The notes beneath the pieces were generated by a model. It did not search any database. It was not told the DNA's origin and saw only the letters and a list, made by a program, of their open reading frames with translations. Below, in pieces: positions 43,069 through 52,368 of a DNA stretch of 64,000 bases. This stretch comes from Streptomyces sp. NBC_01296. Its GTDB lineage: Bacteria; Actinomycetota; Actinomycetes; Streptomycetales; Streptomycetaceae. The stretch's first letter is position 1, and each line of letters opens with the position of its first letter. A program made the translations under genes and the position numbers. The DNA is taken from the NCBI RefSeq assembly GCF_035984415.1, contig NZ_CP130720.1:8184001-8248000 (forward strand), read 5' to 3'.

Positions 43069-43187
43069 GAAAGCAGCTTCGATAAAGCCGAGAATCGATG
43101 TCAACGGTCCGGATATGGATCGCCACACAAGCGTGTTCGCTTTTCATATCCCGGACACAAAACGCCTCCGGTTGAAATGAACGGGGG

Positions 43188-43712
43188 TCAGGAGGCCGGG
43201 TGTTGTGGGGCGCTGGCCACCCCGGACTCCCGCCCGCTGAGCTCGGCGTCCAGGGTTTCCTGGGCGATACGCATCGACTCCGCGTACTCGGGCTGGGACA
43301 TCCGCTGCCAGGCCCGGTCCGGTGCGATGTCCTCGACCCGGCTCGACACCCACCAGATGTTGCCGAACGGGTCGCGCACCCTGCCACCCCGGTCGCCCCA
43401 CGCGCTGTCGGCGGCCTCAGTGACCACCGTCGCCCCGTTGGCCACGGCGGCGGCCATGGCGGCGTCCGCGTCGGGGACGTAGAGGCGCAGCAACGCGGGC
43501 ATCACCGGCCAGTCGGGCCGGCGGTCGAAGGCCAGTACGACCGTGTCACCGATGCGGATCTCGCCGTGGCCGATGGTGCCGTCTTCGAGGGGAACCCGAG
43601 CGACCTCTTCGCCGTCGAACGCCGCGGTGATGAAGTCGAGCAGCGCGCCGGTGTCGTCGGTGACGACCCATGGTGCGACGCTGGTGTAACCCTCGGGCGC
43701 GGTGTGCTTCAT
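43188..43712 (-). CDS. VOC-family (PhnB/glyoxalase-like) protein
   Basis: 174 residues from ATG 43712. VOC fold with two beta-alpha-beta-beta-beta units: VAPWVVTDDTGALLDFITAA at the start, IGHGEIRIGDTVVLAFD in the middle and DRGGRVRDPFGNIWWVSSR near the end. The last ~35 residues (MSQPEYAESMRIAQET) are an extra helix. The substrate is unknown; such proteins include isomerases, dioxygenases and antibiotic-binding proteins. Single gene. Confidence 0.83.
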   Translation of the reverse strand: MKHTAPEGYTSVAPWVVTDDTGALLDFITAAFDGEEVARVPLEDGTIGHGEIRIGDTVVLAFDRRPDWPVMPALLRLYVPDADAAMAAAVANGATVVTEAADSAWGDRGGRVRDPFGNIWWVSSRVEDIAPDRAWQRMSQPEYAESMRIAQETLDAELSGRESGVASAPQHPAS

Positions 43713-43780
43713 CGATGCGTCCTTTCTGCTGGTTCCTGCGGACGTGACGACGGTACGACCGGACCAGGTCAGGTTCCGTC

Positions 43781-44212
43781 CTAGTTCCCTCGTCCCTGGA
43801 TCCGCCGGGCGGTGCCACATGGGCCGCCTTCCGGGGCGGTCGCGAAGGTAGCCCCGGGTGGCCAAGTGCCGTGCTCGATGAAGTGCGCCACGGCCTGTTC
43901 GGCGAAGTCGAAGGCGACAGTGTCCCGGTCGGCGTAGGTGTCGAACTGCCCGCTGGACAGCACGTAGCCGGCAGAGAAGCCCTCTCCGCGCGGATCGACC
44001 AGATGCTTGCCCGGGTCGCCTTCCCCGTCCAGCACCATGACCATCGCGCGTTCGCCGTTGGTGACCACGGCCAAGAGCTGCCCCGCGTCACTCTCGAACC
44101 ACGTCTCCTGGGTTGCCCAGTCCAGCCGACGGTGGAGCAACGCGCGAGCTTCCTGGCCGGAGTAGGCGTAATCGACCGAACCTTGCAGGTGCCAGCGGTT
44201 CGTGGTGGCCAA
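43781..44212 (-). CDS. Imm1-like hypothetical protein
   Basis: 143 residues from TTG 44212, chosen because AGGAGC lies 5 nt upstream; the frame is open further to 44368 without a site. A beta-rich core (LLAVVTNGERAMVMVLDGEG) is followed by FDTYADRDTVAFDFAEQAV and HFIEHGTWPPG, an ending reminiscent of Imm1-type immunity proteins of streptomycetes. No toxin gene is next to it, so it would be an orphan. The assignment is tentative. Confidence 0.5.
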   Translation of the reverse strand: MATTNRWHLQGSVDYAYSGQEARALLHRRLDWATQETWFESDAGQLLAVVTNGERAMVMVLDGEGDPGKHLVDPRGEGFSAGYVLSSGQFDTYADRDTVAFDFAEQAVAHFIEHGTWPPGATFATAPEGGPCGTARRIQGRGN

Positions 44213-44351
44213 GGTGCTCCTGCCTCGATCTGACGCCTCCGAACAACCTGAGCCGGACACGCGACGGGAACGCTGGGAGGGCGTCCGTAGACGCCCATTT
44301 TCACACCCGCGGCCCTGAGTGTGCTCAAGCGCCACGGTTGGGCCAACAGGG

Positions 44352-45302
44352 CTATCCGGGGATGGCACCGGGGTCGACGCCGGTCAGGGCGCGGCTTGCG
44401 TCCCACAACCGCGCCGCGACGGAGGGGTCGGCGAGGTGGTTCCACACCGGTTCACGTCGGGGCTCGCCGCGCAGGCCGAAGACGCGCGGTCCCCACAGCC
44501 GGCCTCCCCGCACGGCCGGGTCGAGCACCGCCCGGACCGCGGGCCATGCGCCGGCGTGCTTGCCCTGGACGAGGAGGGCCGCGGGTGCCGCGCACAGCCG
44601 GGCGCCGGTGGTTCGCACATGAACCGGCGGCCGTGACGGGGTGAGGGAGTCCAGTGCGCCGCCGGGATGGACCACCACGCTCGTCACCGTGCTGCCGGCA
44701 GCGCGCAGGCGGCGGTCGAGTTCGACGCCGAAGTACATCTGTGCCAACTTGGAGCGTCCGTAAGTGCGCTTGGGCTGGTAGTCCGTCCGGGACTGCAAGT
44801 CGTCCAGGTCGAGCCGCTCGGACTTCGCCGCGAAGCTGCCCATGGTCACGACGCGGGCCGCCGGCGCGGCCGACAACAGCGGCATCAGCCACTGGGTCAA
44901 CGCGAAGTGCCCGAGGTGGTTCGTGCCGAACATGAGCTCGTGACCGTCCCCGGTCTCCCGGCGCGGCGGGTCGTCCAGCGCGACGCCGGCGTTGTGGACC
45001 ACCGCGTCAAGGCGCTCCACCTCCAGTGATTCCACCGCTGTTTCGAGCGACGAGAGGTCGGCGAGGTCCAGCCGTACGGCCCGCACCCGCGCACCGGCAA
45101 CGCGCGCACGGATCGAGGCCGTGGCGACCTCGGCCTTGGCGGGATTCCGACTGCCGAGGACGACGGTGGCACCGGTTGCCGACAACTGCTCCGCGACGAA
45201 GTACCCGATGCCGGCGTTGCCGCCGGTGACCAGGAATGCGCGGCCATCGGCACGCGGCAGACGTCGGACGTTCCAAGGCGGGGTGGAGGATGCGGACGAC
45301 AT
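44352..45302 (-). CDS. Short-chain dehydrogenase/reductase
   Basis: 316 residues from ATG 45302. Classical SDR of the retinol-dehydrogenase-like/WWOX type: FLVTGGNAGIGYFVAEQL near residue 23, VHNAGVALDD near 106, a Ser in VVTMGSFAAKSERL near 152 and the pair YGRSK near 180. It should reduce or oxidise a hydroxyl with NAD(P). No linked gene suggests a substrate. Confidence 0.85.
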   Translation of the reverse strand: MSSASSTPPWNVRRLPRADGRAFLVTGGNAGIGYFVAEQLSATGATVVLGSRNPAKAEVATASIRARVAGARVRAVRLDLADLSSLETAVESLEVERLDAVVHNAGVALDDPPRRETGDGHELMFGTNHLGHFALTQWLMPLLSAAPAARVVTMGSFAAKSERLDLDDLQSRTDYQPKRTYGRSKLAQMYFGVELDRRLRAAGSTVTSVVVHPGGALDSLTPSRPPVHVRTTGARLCAAPAALLVQGKHAGAWPAVRAVLDPAVRGGRLWGPRVFGLRGEPRREPVWNHLADPSVAARLWDASRALTGVDPGAIPG

Positions 45303-45677
45303 GGCGAAGGGCTCCCTTGCTGGTGAGGGCGGCCGCGGCTGCTCCGCCGGCCGGTAACTCGACACCCCACGGTTCCAGCGGCCACCGACACATCGCCCAT
45401 GGACCACCGACAGTCCCGCCGGGCGGCCGACATCCCGCCTACACGGTGCCGGCCCGCCGCCGCACCGTGCCGGCGGGCGTCGCGTGGGCCAAGCGGAGGG
45501 GTCTGACCGGACTTCCGCGAAGTCCCGGTCTGCCCGGCCCTGGCCACAGCAGATGCCCGAAGTGGATCGCCGGTGCGCCTATCCGGGTCACTTCCGCACG
45601 TCCCCCGAGCGAGGGGCGGTCTTTGGGGGTAGGTCGTTTCGCGCCAGGTGACCTTGGGATCCATGAGGAGATCAGCC
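45303..45677. other. Divergent intergenic region
   Basis: 375 bases between the divergent SDR and ABM-like genes. It must hold both promoters. No inverted repeat longer than six bases per arm and no coding sequence with family-like character was seen. Confidence 0.5.
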
Positions 45678-45962
45678 ATGTACGCAGTGATCCGGCGTTA
45701 CGAAGGAGTGACTGACTCTGCCGAGGCAGGACGCCGGGTGGACGAGGGATTCGTGCCTCTCCTCCGCCGGACCCCCGGTTTCGTGGCCTACTACTGGGTG
45801 GACGCCGGGGACGGAGTGATGGTCTCCACCAGCGTCTTCGAAGACAAATCCGGAGCCGAAGAGTCGATCGAGCGGGCGGCGGACTTCGTCAGGGACAACC
45901 TCGCGTCGCTGCTCCCCAACGGCCCTCAGGTCACGGCCGGCCCGGTTGTGGCCGCAGGGTAG
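45678..45962 (+). CDS. Antibiotic-biosynthesis-monooxygenase-like small protein
   Basis: 94 residues from ATG 45678 (GAGGAG upstream). Ferredoxin-like alpha/beta pattern: YAVIRRYEGVTDSAEAG, then FVAYYWVDAGDGVMVSTSVF and a C-terminal helix (AADFVRDNLASLL). This resembles the dimeric barrel of ABM proteins, which can be cofactor-free oxygenases or heme-degrading enzymes, but no catalytic His/Asn set is clear. Monocistronic. Confidence 0.7.
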   Translation: MYAVIRRYEGVTDSAEAGRRVDEGFVPLLRRTPGFVAYYWVDAGDGVMVSTSVFEDKSGAEESIERAADFVRDNLASLLPNGPQVTAGPVVAAG

Positions 45963-46015
45963 CGACCTGCGTCGCACCGACGGGTAGCCCCGCCCTTCGG
46001 ATCAGACAGGGGCGG

Positions 46016-47419
46016 TCACCAGCCCAGGACCGGGGCCATCCAGAAGACCGTCGGGAGGGCGGTGGGGGCGTTCGTCTCGGGGTCCAGGTTGACGAACGTC
46101 GGGCCGTCCGGCGTGTCGGTGTACATCTTGAAGCGGGCCGCCAGCGGCATGTCGCGCAGGACCGCCGGCTGCTCCCGCCGCCGGCCCGTGCGCTCGTCCA
46201 GCCGCCAGAGGTACGTCCACCCGCCGCGCGCGGTCAGTACGTCGACCTCGCCCGTCCCCTTGCCCCGCGCGAGTGCCCTCGGCTGCTCCCCGCCGAGCCC
46301 GGTGTGCCAGAGCCGACGGCCGTCGGTGAGGGAGTACGCGGAAAGGCCGGGGGACTTCTCCTGCACCGGCGTGATCAGCAGGTCGCCGTCGGTGGACGAC
46401 AGGTCCTCCTGCGGGCCCGACACGGGGATCGTGCCCCGCCCGTGCCCGGAGTCGTCGAACAGCAGCACCCCGTCGGGCACCCGGACGGCGACCGGCTGCA
46501 CGGACAGGATCCGGACCTCCCCCGCCGGGCCCAAGCCGGGCGGCAGGCTGCTCTGCCATGCGCGGGCACCCGTCCGCGCGTCGGCCGCCGTCAGCCGGGC
46601 CGCGCCGTCCGCGCACCGCTCCACGTACAGGATCCGGTCACCGGCCCCGTCGACGGCTCCGACCGTGCAGCCCTGCGGGATCTCGATACGCCACCGCTCC
46701 CTGCCCTCGCGTGCGTCGAGGCCGAGCAGGGCGCCCTCCGCCGCGGCGAGGGCTGTGCCGCCCACCACGGCCACGGCCTGTCCTCCGCCCGGGGCGAGGT
46801 CCTTGCTCCACAGCGTCCGGCCGGAGTACAGGTCCACGGCCGCGACCTGTGCCCCGCACCCCGCCCCGGTGCCGCCCCCGTCGCCCCGCCGGTACGCGAC
46901 GATGCCGGTGTCCTCCGGCGCGGAGCGGCTCAGCTCGCACACCGAGGTCCCCTCGGGGGCGGGCAGCCGCCAGCCCGACCGGCCCTCCGAGTTGATGAGG
47001 TACAGGCCGTCCGTCCGCGCCCGTACCAGCTCGGACGCCCGCGTCCGCAACACGCCGACCGGCTGTCCCGGCACGGGCTCCATCGGCTGGAGCCAGGTCC
47101 AGACGTACATCTGCGGGCCGCGCATCCACGCGTACGCCTGCCAGCCCGGCAACAGCACGGCCAGCGCGAGGAACACGGCCAGCGCCTTCACCGGAACCGG
47201 AACCCGCGTTCGCGGCCGAGATCGCCACAGCAGGATCCCGGCGATCGCCAGGAGCGGTATGAACAGCGCCAGCCATCCCCTGCCCCGCGGGTGCACATCG
47301 GCGCTCGCCAGGTGCGCGAACAGCGCGAGGTACAGCACCAGCACACCCGTGAGCGCGGTGGCACCGACGAACAGCAGGTACGCGAAGAGCCGCTCGCGCC
47401 ACGGTGGTCCGTTTTCCAT
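46016..47419 (-). CDS. Membrane-anchored PQQ-like beta-propeller protein
   Basis: 467 residues from ATG 47419. Three N-terminal membrane helices (LFVGATALTGVLVLYLALFA, LALFIPLLAIAGILLW, ALAVFLALAVLLPGW) precede an outward-facing beta-propeller with repeated D-x-x-x-G-R-x-x-W blades: DLYSGRTLWSKDL, DAREGRERWRIEI, DARTGARAWQSSL and LTDGRRLWHTGL. This is the BamB/PQQ-binding-like fold without visible dehydrogenase metal ligands, so a scaffold or binding role is more likely than catalysis. It is divergent from the peptidase gene across a 28-bp palindrome. Confidence 0.8.
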   Translation of the reverse strand: MENGPPWRERLFAYLLFVGATALTGVLVLYLALFAHLASADVHPRGRGWLALFIPLLAIAGILLWRSRPRTRVPVPVKALAVFLALAVLLPGWQAYAWMRGPQMYVWTWLQPMEPVPGQPVGVLRTRASELVRARTDGLYLINSEGRSGWRLPAPEGTSVCELSRSAPEDTGIVAYRRGDGGGTGAGCGAQVAAVDLYSGRTLWSKDLAPGGGQAVAVVGGTALAAAEGALLGLDAREGRERWRIEIPQGCTVGAVDGAGDRILYVERCADGAARLTAADARTGARAWQSSLPPGLGPAGEVRILSVQPVAVRVPDGVLLFDDSGHGRGTIPVSGPQEDLSSTDGDLLITPVQEKSPGLSAYSLTDGRRLWHTGLGGEQPRALARGKGTGEVDVLTARGGWTYLWRLDERTGRRREQPAVLRDMPLAARFKMYTDTPDGPTFVNLDPETNAPTALPTVFWMAPVLGW

Positions 47420-47435
47420 GATCCCCCCGGCCCCA

Positions 47436-47463
47436 GGCTAATGGACCGCGCGGTCCATTAGCC
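47436..47463. promoter_or_regulatory. 28-bp perfect palindrome, probable TetR-type operator
   Basis: GGCTAATGGACCGC followed immediately by its exact inverse complement. The core TGGACCG-CG-CGGTCCA is typical of TetR-family operators. It sits 17 nt from the start of the propeller gene and 181 nt from that of the peptidase, so it can control both. No TetR gene is in this window. Confidence 0.75.
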
Positions 47464-47644
47464 GCACAGGAAGGAGCACCGATCCGTGGTGTCACCGTCC
47501 CGGTACGCACCGTGGTTGCGGCCCGGACGTAGCCGCCCCCGGCTCGCGGGCGGCCCCGAAACGCGGTTGGGTGGGTGCAGAGGGGCGTGCCCGTGCGGCG
47601 GCCTCGGCGCCGCGCTACGCCCGGACCGTACGGAGGAGGGCGCC

Positions 47645-49255
47645 ATGCCCGGACCCGGACCCGGACCGACATCCGACCGCAGCCGCCGCGGCGCCGCCGC
47701 GGCTCTCGCCGTGACGGCGGCGCTCTGCTCGACGGTGCTCGCCGCCCCCGCCCTCGCATCCGCCACCGCCCCCGCCACCGCGTACGGGTCGCCGTCCCCG
47801 CCGTCCCCCTCGCCGGGCGTCCCGCGGCTGGACTGGAGCCCCTGCGCGCCCGGCAGCCCGTACGACTGCGCCACCGCGCGGGTCCCGCTCGACCACGCCG
47901 ATCCCGCCGGCCGCACCATCGACCTGGCCGTCGTCCGGCGCAAGGCGAGCGACACCGCCCACCGCATCGGCACCCTCTTCGTGAACCCGGGCGGGCCCGG
48001 CGGCCCGGGCACGGTCCAGGTGCCGCAGAACTACGACTCCTTCCCCAAGACGGTGCGGGAGCGGTTCGACATCGTCAGCTGGGACCCGCGCGGCATCGGC
48101 AACAGCACGGCGGTGAACTGCTTCGACGACGCCGCCGAGGCCGAGGCCTGGGGCAAGGCCAAACCGACCGGCTTCCCGGTGGGCGAGAAGGAACGGACGA
48201 CGTGGATCGACGCCTACGCGGACCTCGGACGACGCTGCGAGAAACGCGACCCCGACCTCCTGCGCCACGTGTCGACCACCGACACCGCCCAGGACCTGGA
48301 CCTGCTCCGCCGGGCGGTGGGCGAGGAGCAACTCAACTACCTCGGCGTCTCCTACGGCACGATCCTGGGCGCCACCTACGCGAACCTGTTCCCCGACAAG
48401 GTCCGTGCCATGGTCCTGGACAGCAACATCGACCCCAAGGCCTGGACGAACGACGCCCGCCCGGACGCGACGACCACCACACTCCTGCGCATGGGCTCCG
48501 ACCGCACCGCCGCGGCCACCCTGGACCGGTTCCTCGACCTGTGCGGGTCCGCCACCACGGGCCGCTGCGCCTTCTCGGCCGGCACTGCGCAGGGCACCCG
48601 TGACAAGTTCGACCGGCTGATGCAGCGCCTGCGGGAGCGCCCCGTAGGCCCGTGGACGTACGCCGCGACGGTGGCCGACACGGTGAGCAGCCTCTACATC
48701 GTCGACCCCGGCTGGACGGACCTCGCCGCCCGCCTCCAGGAACTGTGGCGGGGCAAGGCGCCGAAGCCGCCGGTGTTCCCCGCCCCGCCCCCCGTCGCCC
48801 ACCCCTCCCCGTACCTCGGGGAGGAGCAGGCCATGGCCGTGTGGTGCGGCGACAGCCCCAACCCGCGCGATCCCGCCGTGTACCGGGGGCTGGAGGAGGA
48901 CAGCGCGCGCCGGGCGGGGGACGCCGGCCGCTACTGGACCTGGTCCGGAGAACCGTGCGCCACCTGGCCGGCCGAAGCGGCCAACCGGTACGAGGGCCCG
49001 TGGAACACACCCACCGCGCACCCCGTCCTGGTGGTGGGCACCAGGTACGACCCCTCCACCTCCTACGCGGACGCCGAGGCCATGGCCAAGGAACTGGCCG
49101 GTGCCCGCCTCCTCACCCACGAGGGCTACGGTCACACGGCCCTGTTCAACAACGCCAGCAGCTGCGTCAACGCCTACGAGAGCCGCTACTTCGTCGACGG
49201 CACGCTCCCGCCCCCGGGGACGAAGTGCCAGCCGGACGAACAGCCCTTCTCCTGA
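47645..49255 (+). CDS. Secreted tripeptidyl-aminopeptidase-like alpha/beta hydrolase
   Basis: 536 residues from ATG 47645, which has GGAGGAGG upstream; the frame is open from 47486 but without a site. The signal peptide covers residues ~1-40 (AAAALAVTAALCSTVLAAPA). Alpha/beta-hydrolase core: LFVNPGGPGGPG (oxyanion loop), GVSYGTILGATY (nucleophile Ser), VVGTRYDPSTSY (Asp) and HEGYGHTALF (His). A TAP-like C-terminal domain with conserved Cys residues (CGDSPNPRD, ASSCVNAYESRYF) completes it. It releases tripeptides from N-termini outside the cell, as in SlpD/SlpE-type streptomycete peptidases. Confidence 0.9.
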   Translation: MPGPGPGPTSDRSRRGAAAALAVTAALCSTVLAAPALASATAPATAYGSPSPPSPSPGVPRLDWSPCAPGSPYDCATARVPLDHADPAGRTIDLAVVRRKASDTAHRIGTLFVNPGGPGGPGTVQVPQNYDSFPKTVRERFDIVSWDPRGIGNSTAVNCFDDAAEAEAWGKAKPTGFPVGEKERTTWIDAYADLGRRCEKRDPDLLRHVSTTDTAQDLDLLRRAVGEEQLNYLGVSYGTILGATYANLFPDKVRAMVLDSNIDPKAWTNDARPDATTTTLLRMGSDRTAAATLDRFLDLCGSATTGRCAFSAGTAQGTRDKFDRLMQRLRERPVGPWTYAATVADTVSSLYIVDPGWTDLAARLQELWRGKAPKPPVFPAPPPVAHPSPYLGEEQAMAVWCGDSPNPRDPAVYRGLEEDSARRAGDAGRYWTWSGEPCATWPAEAANRYEGPWNTPTAHPVLVVGTRYDPSTSYADAEAMAKELAGARLLTHEGYGHTALFNNASSCVNAYESRYFVDGTLPPPGTKCQPDEQPFS

Positions 49256-49395
49256 GCCGGGGACGATGGTCTTCGACCGCAACCGGCAGGTCCGCGGTGC
49301 ACCCGCGAGGCCGGTTTCCACCGACCCGGACCCGGCGCCCGGGCGCGCGACGTGCAGGACGGTCCGGCCGCGCAGGGCGGTCCGGCGGAGCGCCG

Positions 49396-52368
49396 TCAGG
49401 CGTCGTGGCGCAAGTGCTCGGCCTGCGCGGTCAGCCAGGCCGGGCGGACCATCTCCACGTTGCCGCCGGCGTCCTGCGCCGCCCGGTCCAGGGCATCGGC
49501 CGCCGTACGCGCTGCGGGCACCATCCTGGCGCGGGCCGCTTCGCCGAGTGCCTGAGCCGCCCCGGCCTCGGCGGCACCGGCGCGGTGCAGGGAGGCGGCC
49601 GAGCGCTCGGCCGCCTCGGCTGCCTGCCCGTACCGGCCCAGGGTCCACTGCGCCCAAGCGGTGTTGTAGAGGCAGACGCCCTCGGTCCGCGGATTCTCCA
49701 TCGCCGACGCCGCGCGCAGCGCCTCCTCCAGGCAGGCCAGAGCCTCCTCGGGGCGGCCCAGGGCGAGCAGGGCCACGCCCTGGGCGTTCAGCGCGTAGTC
49801 CGTCGCCTCCTGGACCCCCGCAGCCGCGTAGGCGCGTACGGCACGGTCGCCCGCCGCGATGGTCTCCTCCCAGCGGCCCAGGGTCAGCAGGGCCGTGAAC
49901 CGGGCGTTCCAGGAACGGGCTTCGGTGAGCAGATCGCCCGAGGCCGCGGCGAGTTCGCCCAGCCGGTCGGCGCCCGACAGGGCTGCCTCCCCGTCGCCGA
50001 GGGTGCTGTGGGCGAGGCTGAGACTGAGGACGGCGTGGGCCTCCGCTTCGGCATCGCCGTTCTCCCGGGCCAGTGCGCCGGCCCGGGCCAGCGGGACCGT
50101 CGCGTCGTCCAGGCGGCCCAGCTGCCGGTGCGCGTCGCCGAGGCCGAACATGGCCTCCTGGAGCGCGCGCCGGTCCTCGATGCGCTCGGCGACCTCCGCG
50201 GCCTCGGTGAAGAGTTCGAGCGCGTGGGGCAGCGGGCCGGCGCTCAACCGGGCGTGCCCGAAGCTGATGAGGTGGGCGAGACGTGCCCGGTCGTCGGTCA
50301 CTTGTTCCTCCAGTGTCAGGTGCATCGAGATCGCTGCGAGCGCGGAGCCGTGCCGAACCATCCATGGCCCGATGGCGCCGAGGACCAGCGCCGCCTCGTC
50401 CATGTCCCCGGCCCGCACCCGGTGATCGAACGCGCGCCGGTGGGCCTGTACGTCGTCCAGCGTGCGCCAGTCCCGGCGGGCCGGGGCGATCCGGGCGTAC
50501 CACTCGGCCGCCCGCCGTTCCAATGCGGGCCGCCCCAGCAGGCCTTCGGCCGGCAGGGCGCCGTACGCGAGGTCGGCGTCCATCGGGTGCAGGGCATACG
50601 TACGGGTGCCCCGGTCCACCGACAGCATGCGCATCCGCAGCAGGCCGGACAGGGCGGCGGCGACGTCGAGGGCGGCATCGAGGCCGCCGACGATCCATTC
50701 GACGGCCCCACGCGGCGCCGGGGTGCGCAGCACCGCGAGGACGTTCAGCACGCTGCGGCTGTCGTCGCCCAGGCGCTGGTAGCGGTCCTCGGCCAGGCCG
50801 GCGACCACGTCACCGCGCAGGGTGAAGTCCTCGAGTACGTCCTCCAGTGTGGGCAGCAGCAGGGTGTCGTCGGCCATGGCGCCCACCAGCAGTTCCAGTG
50901 CGCGCGGCACCCCGTGGACCCGGACCGCCGCCCGCAGCAGCTCCTCGTCCGAGAGCTGCGCCACACCGAGGGTGCCGTCCTGGTCGAGTTCGCGCAGCAG
51001 CGCGACGGATTCGGCGGGCGGCAGACCGTCGGACAGCTCGACCTCGGCGGCGAACCGGCGCAGCTCGGGCGCCAAGCGCAGCGGCAGCGACGAGGTGACC
51101 AGCAGTCTGGGTGTGCCCCGGGCCCGGAAGAGGCAGTCGAAGAAGGTGTCGAGTTCCTCGTCGTCGAGCCGGCCGTCGTCCAGGAGCCGGTCCTCCAGGT
51201 TGTCGACCAGGATGACGAAGAGCCGGTCCCCCATCGCGGCGAACAGTTCATCGATCTTGTCCGGCACGGGGCGGTCGGCGGCCCAGACGTCCAGCAGGCG
51301 TGCCTCGTGGGCGGGGCCCAGGGCGCGGGCGCAGTCGAAGTAGAGGCGTTCGAGGGAGACCCCGGAGGTGCGGGTGCTCAGGTTCACCAGGCCCGCCGGA
51401 AGCGGCGCCCGGGCGTGGCCCGGCCACTCGCCGTGTGCCAGCAGCTCCATGACCTTGGCGGCGACCGCGCTCTTGCCGATGCCCCGGCGTCCGGTGACGG
51501 TCACCATCCGGATGCCCGGGTCCGCGAGGTGGCGGCCGATCAGGTCCCGGGCCTCGGTGCGGTCCTTGAACAGCTCGAGGCCGTGCGAGACCGGCAGCCC
51601 GATGACCTTCGACGGGGCGGGCGGGCCCGAGGCGCCAGGGCCGTCCGCCTCGGCGCCGACGTCCGGCAGCGCCGTGTGGTCGGGGAGGGCCAGCAGCGCG
51701 GCCAGCTCGGCCCGGGCGCCGTCGGCGATCCGCTGCAGGACGTGGTCGATACGGACGGCCGTGAGCCGGCCGAGGCCTTCTCCGCGGTGGTGTTCGGCGA
51801 CCACCCCGACGAGGTGGGGCCCGGCCCACACGGCGGCCCCGGACATCCCCGACCAGGGCGATACCGCCGGGTCGGGGTCGGCGGCAGCCGCCGCGACCGT
51901 GATCTCCAGGGTCCCGGTCCGCAGGTTGGACAGGGCGGCCACGGTTCCGTCGGCCTGGTGCAGTTCCCGGAACTGCCTGCCGTCGGCGCCGCGTCGGCGC
52001 TTCCAGAGGGGGAAGCCCGCCGCGTGGACGTCGATGACGGCGTGGCGGTCGTCGCCGATACGGCCGAACCGCGCGGACGGGACGGGCGCGGCGCCCGGCG
52101 GGGCCGTGAAGGTCAGCACGGCGACGTCCGTCCCGGGATCCGACCAGGCGAGCTCCGCCGTCGCGGCCCACTGGCCCGGCCGGTCGGCGTCGAAGCGCAC
52201 CAGCACCTCTGCCGCCCCCGCCACCACGTGGAAGGCGGTCAGTACCGCCGTGCCGCCGACCTGGTACCCCGAGCCCCGCCGCCCGCCTCCGGCGGCGGTG
52301 GTGACGATGACCTCGGCGATGCGGTGCGGATCGAGTCCGCCGCGCCCGGCGGCCGCCTCAGCGCTCAC
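49396..52368 (-). CDS. Trypsin-STAND NTPase-TPR protein (conflict-system effector candidate)
   Basis: 990 residues from GTG 52368. Residues 1-215 are a trypsin-like domain with an intact triad: His47 in LTAFHVVAG, Asp81 in PGTDVAVL and Ser176 in SGMSGAAV. Residues ~265-620 are a STAND-type P-loop NTPase: Walker A GRRGIGKS (293-300), Walker B LFVILVDNLED (Asp389) and LLVTSSLPLRL as sensor. Residues ~690-940 are TPR-like helices. No signal peptide, so it acts in the cytosol, probably as a sensor whose NTPase switch activates the protease. It overlaps the trypco2 gene by 11 nt, a pairing known from predicted actinobacterial conflict systems. Confidence 0.85.
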   Translation of the reverse strand: MSAEAAAGRGGLDPHRIAEVIVTTAAGGGRRGSGYQVGGTAVLTAFHVVAGAAEVLVRFDADRPGQWAATAELAWSDPGTDVAVLTFTAPPGAAPVPSARFGRIGDDRHAVIDVHAAGFPLWKRRRGADGRQFRELHQADGTVAALSNLRTGTLEITVAAAAADPDPAVSPWSGMSGAAVWAGPHLVGVVAEHHRGEGLGRLTAVRIDHVLQRIADGARAELAALLALPDHTALPDVGAEADGPGASGPPAPSKVIGLPVSHGLELFKDRTEARDLIGRHLADPGIRMVTVTGRRGIGKSAVAAKVMELLAHGEWPGHARAPLPAGLVNLSTRTSGVSLERLYFDCARALGPAHEARLLDVWAADRPVPDKIDELFAAMGDRLFVILVDNLEDRLLDDGRLDDEELDTFFDCLFRARGTPRLLVTSSLPLRLAPELRRFAAEVELSDGLPPAESVALLRELDQDGTLGVAQLSDEELLRAAVRVHGVPRALELLVGAMADDTLLLPTLEDVLEDFTLRGDVVAGLAEDRYQRLGDDSRSVLNVLAVLRTPAPRGAVEWIVGGLDAALDVAAALSGLLRMRMLSVDRGTRTYALHPMDADLAYGALPAEGLLGRPALERRAAEWYARIAPARRDWRTLDDVQAHRRAFDHRVRAGDMDEAALVLGAIGPWMVRHGSALAAISMHLTLEEQVTDDRARLAHLISFGHARLSAGPLPHALELFTEAAEVAERIEDRRALQEAMFGLGDAHRQLGRLDDATVPLARAGALARENGDAEAEAHAVLSLSLAHSTLGDGEAALSGADRLGELAAASGDLLTEARSWNARFTALLTLGRWEETIAAGDRAVRAYAAAGVQEATDYALNAQGVALLALGRPEEALACLEEALRAASAMENPRTEGVCLYNTAWAQWTLGRYGQAAEAAERSAASLHRAGAAEAGAAQALGEAARARMVPAARTAADALDRAAQDAGGNVEMVRPAWLTAQAEHLRHDA

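Noticed and set aside
43069..43187. A riboswitch ahead of the ABC importer operon
   Set aside because: The leader is too short and shows no conserved aptamer core; only a TTGACA hexamer is seen.
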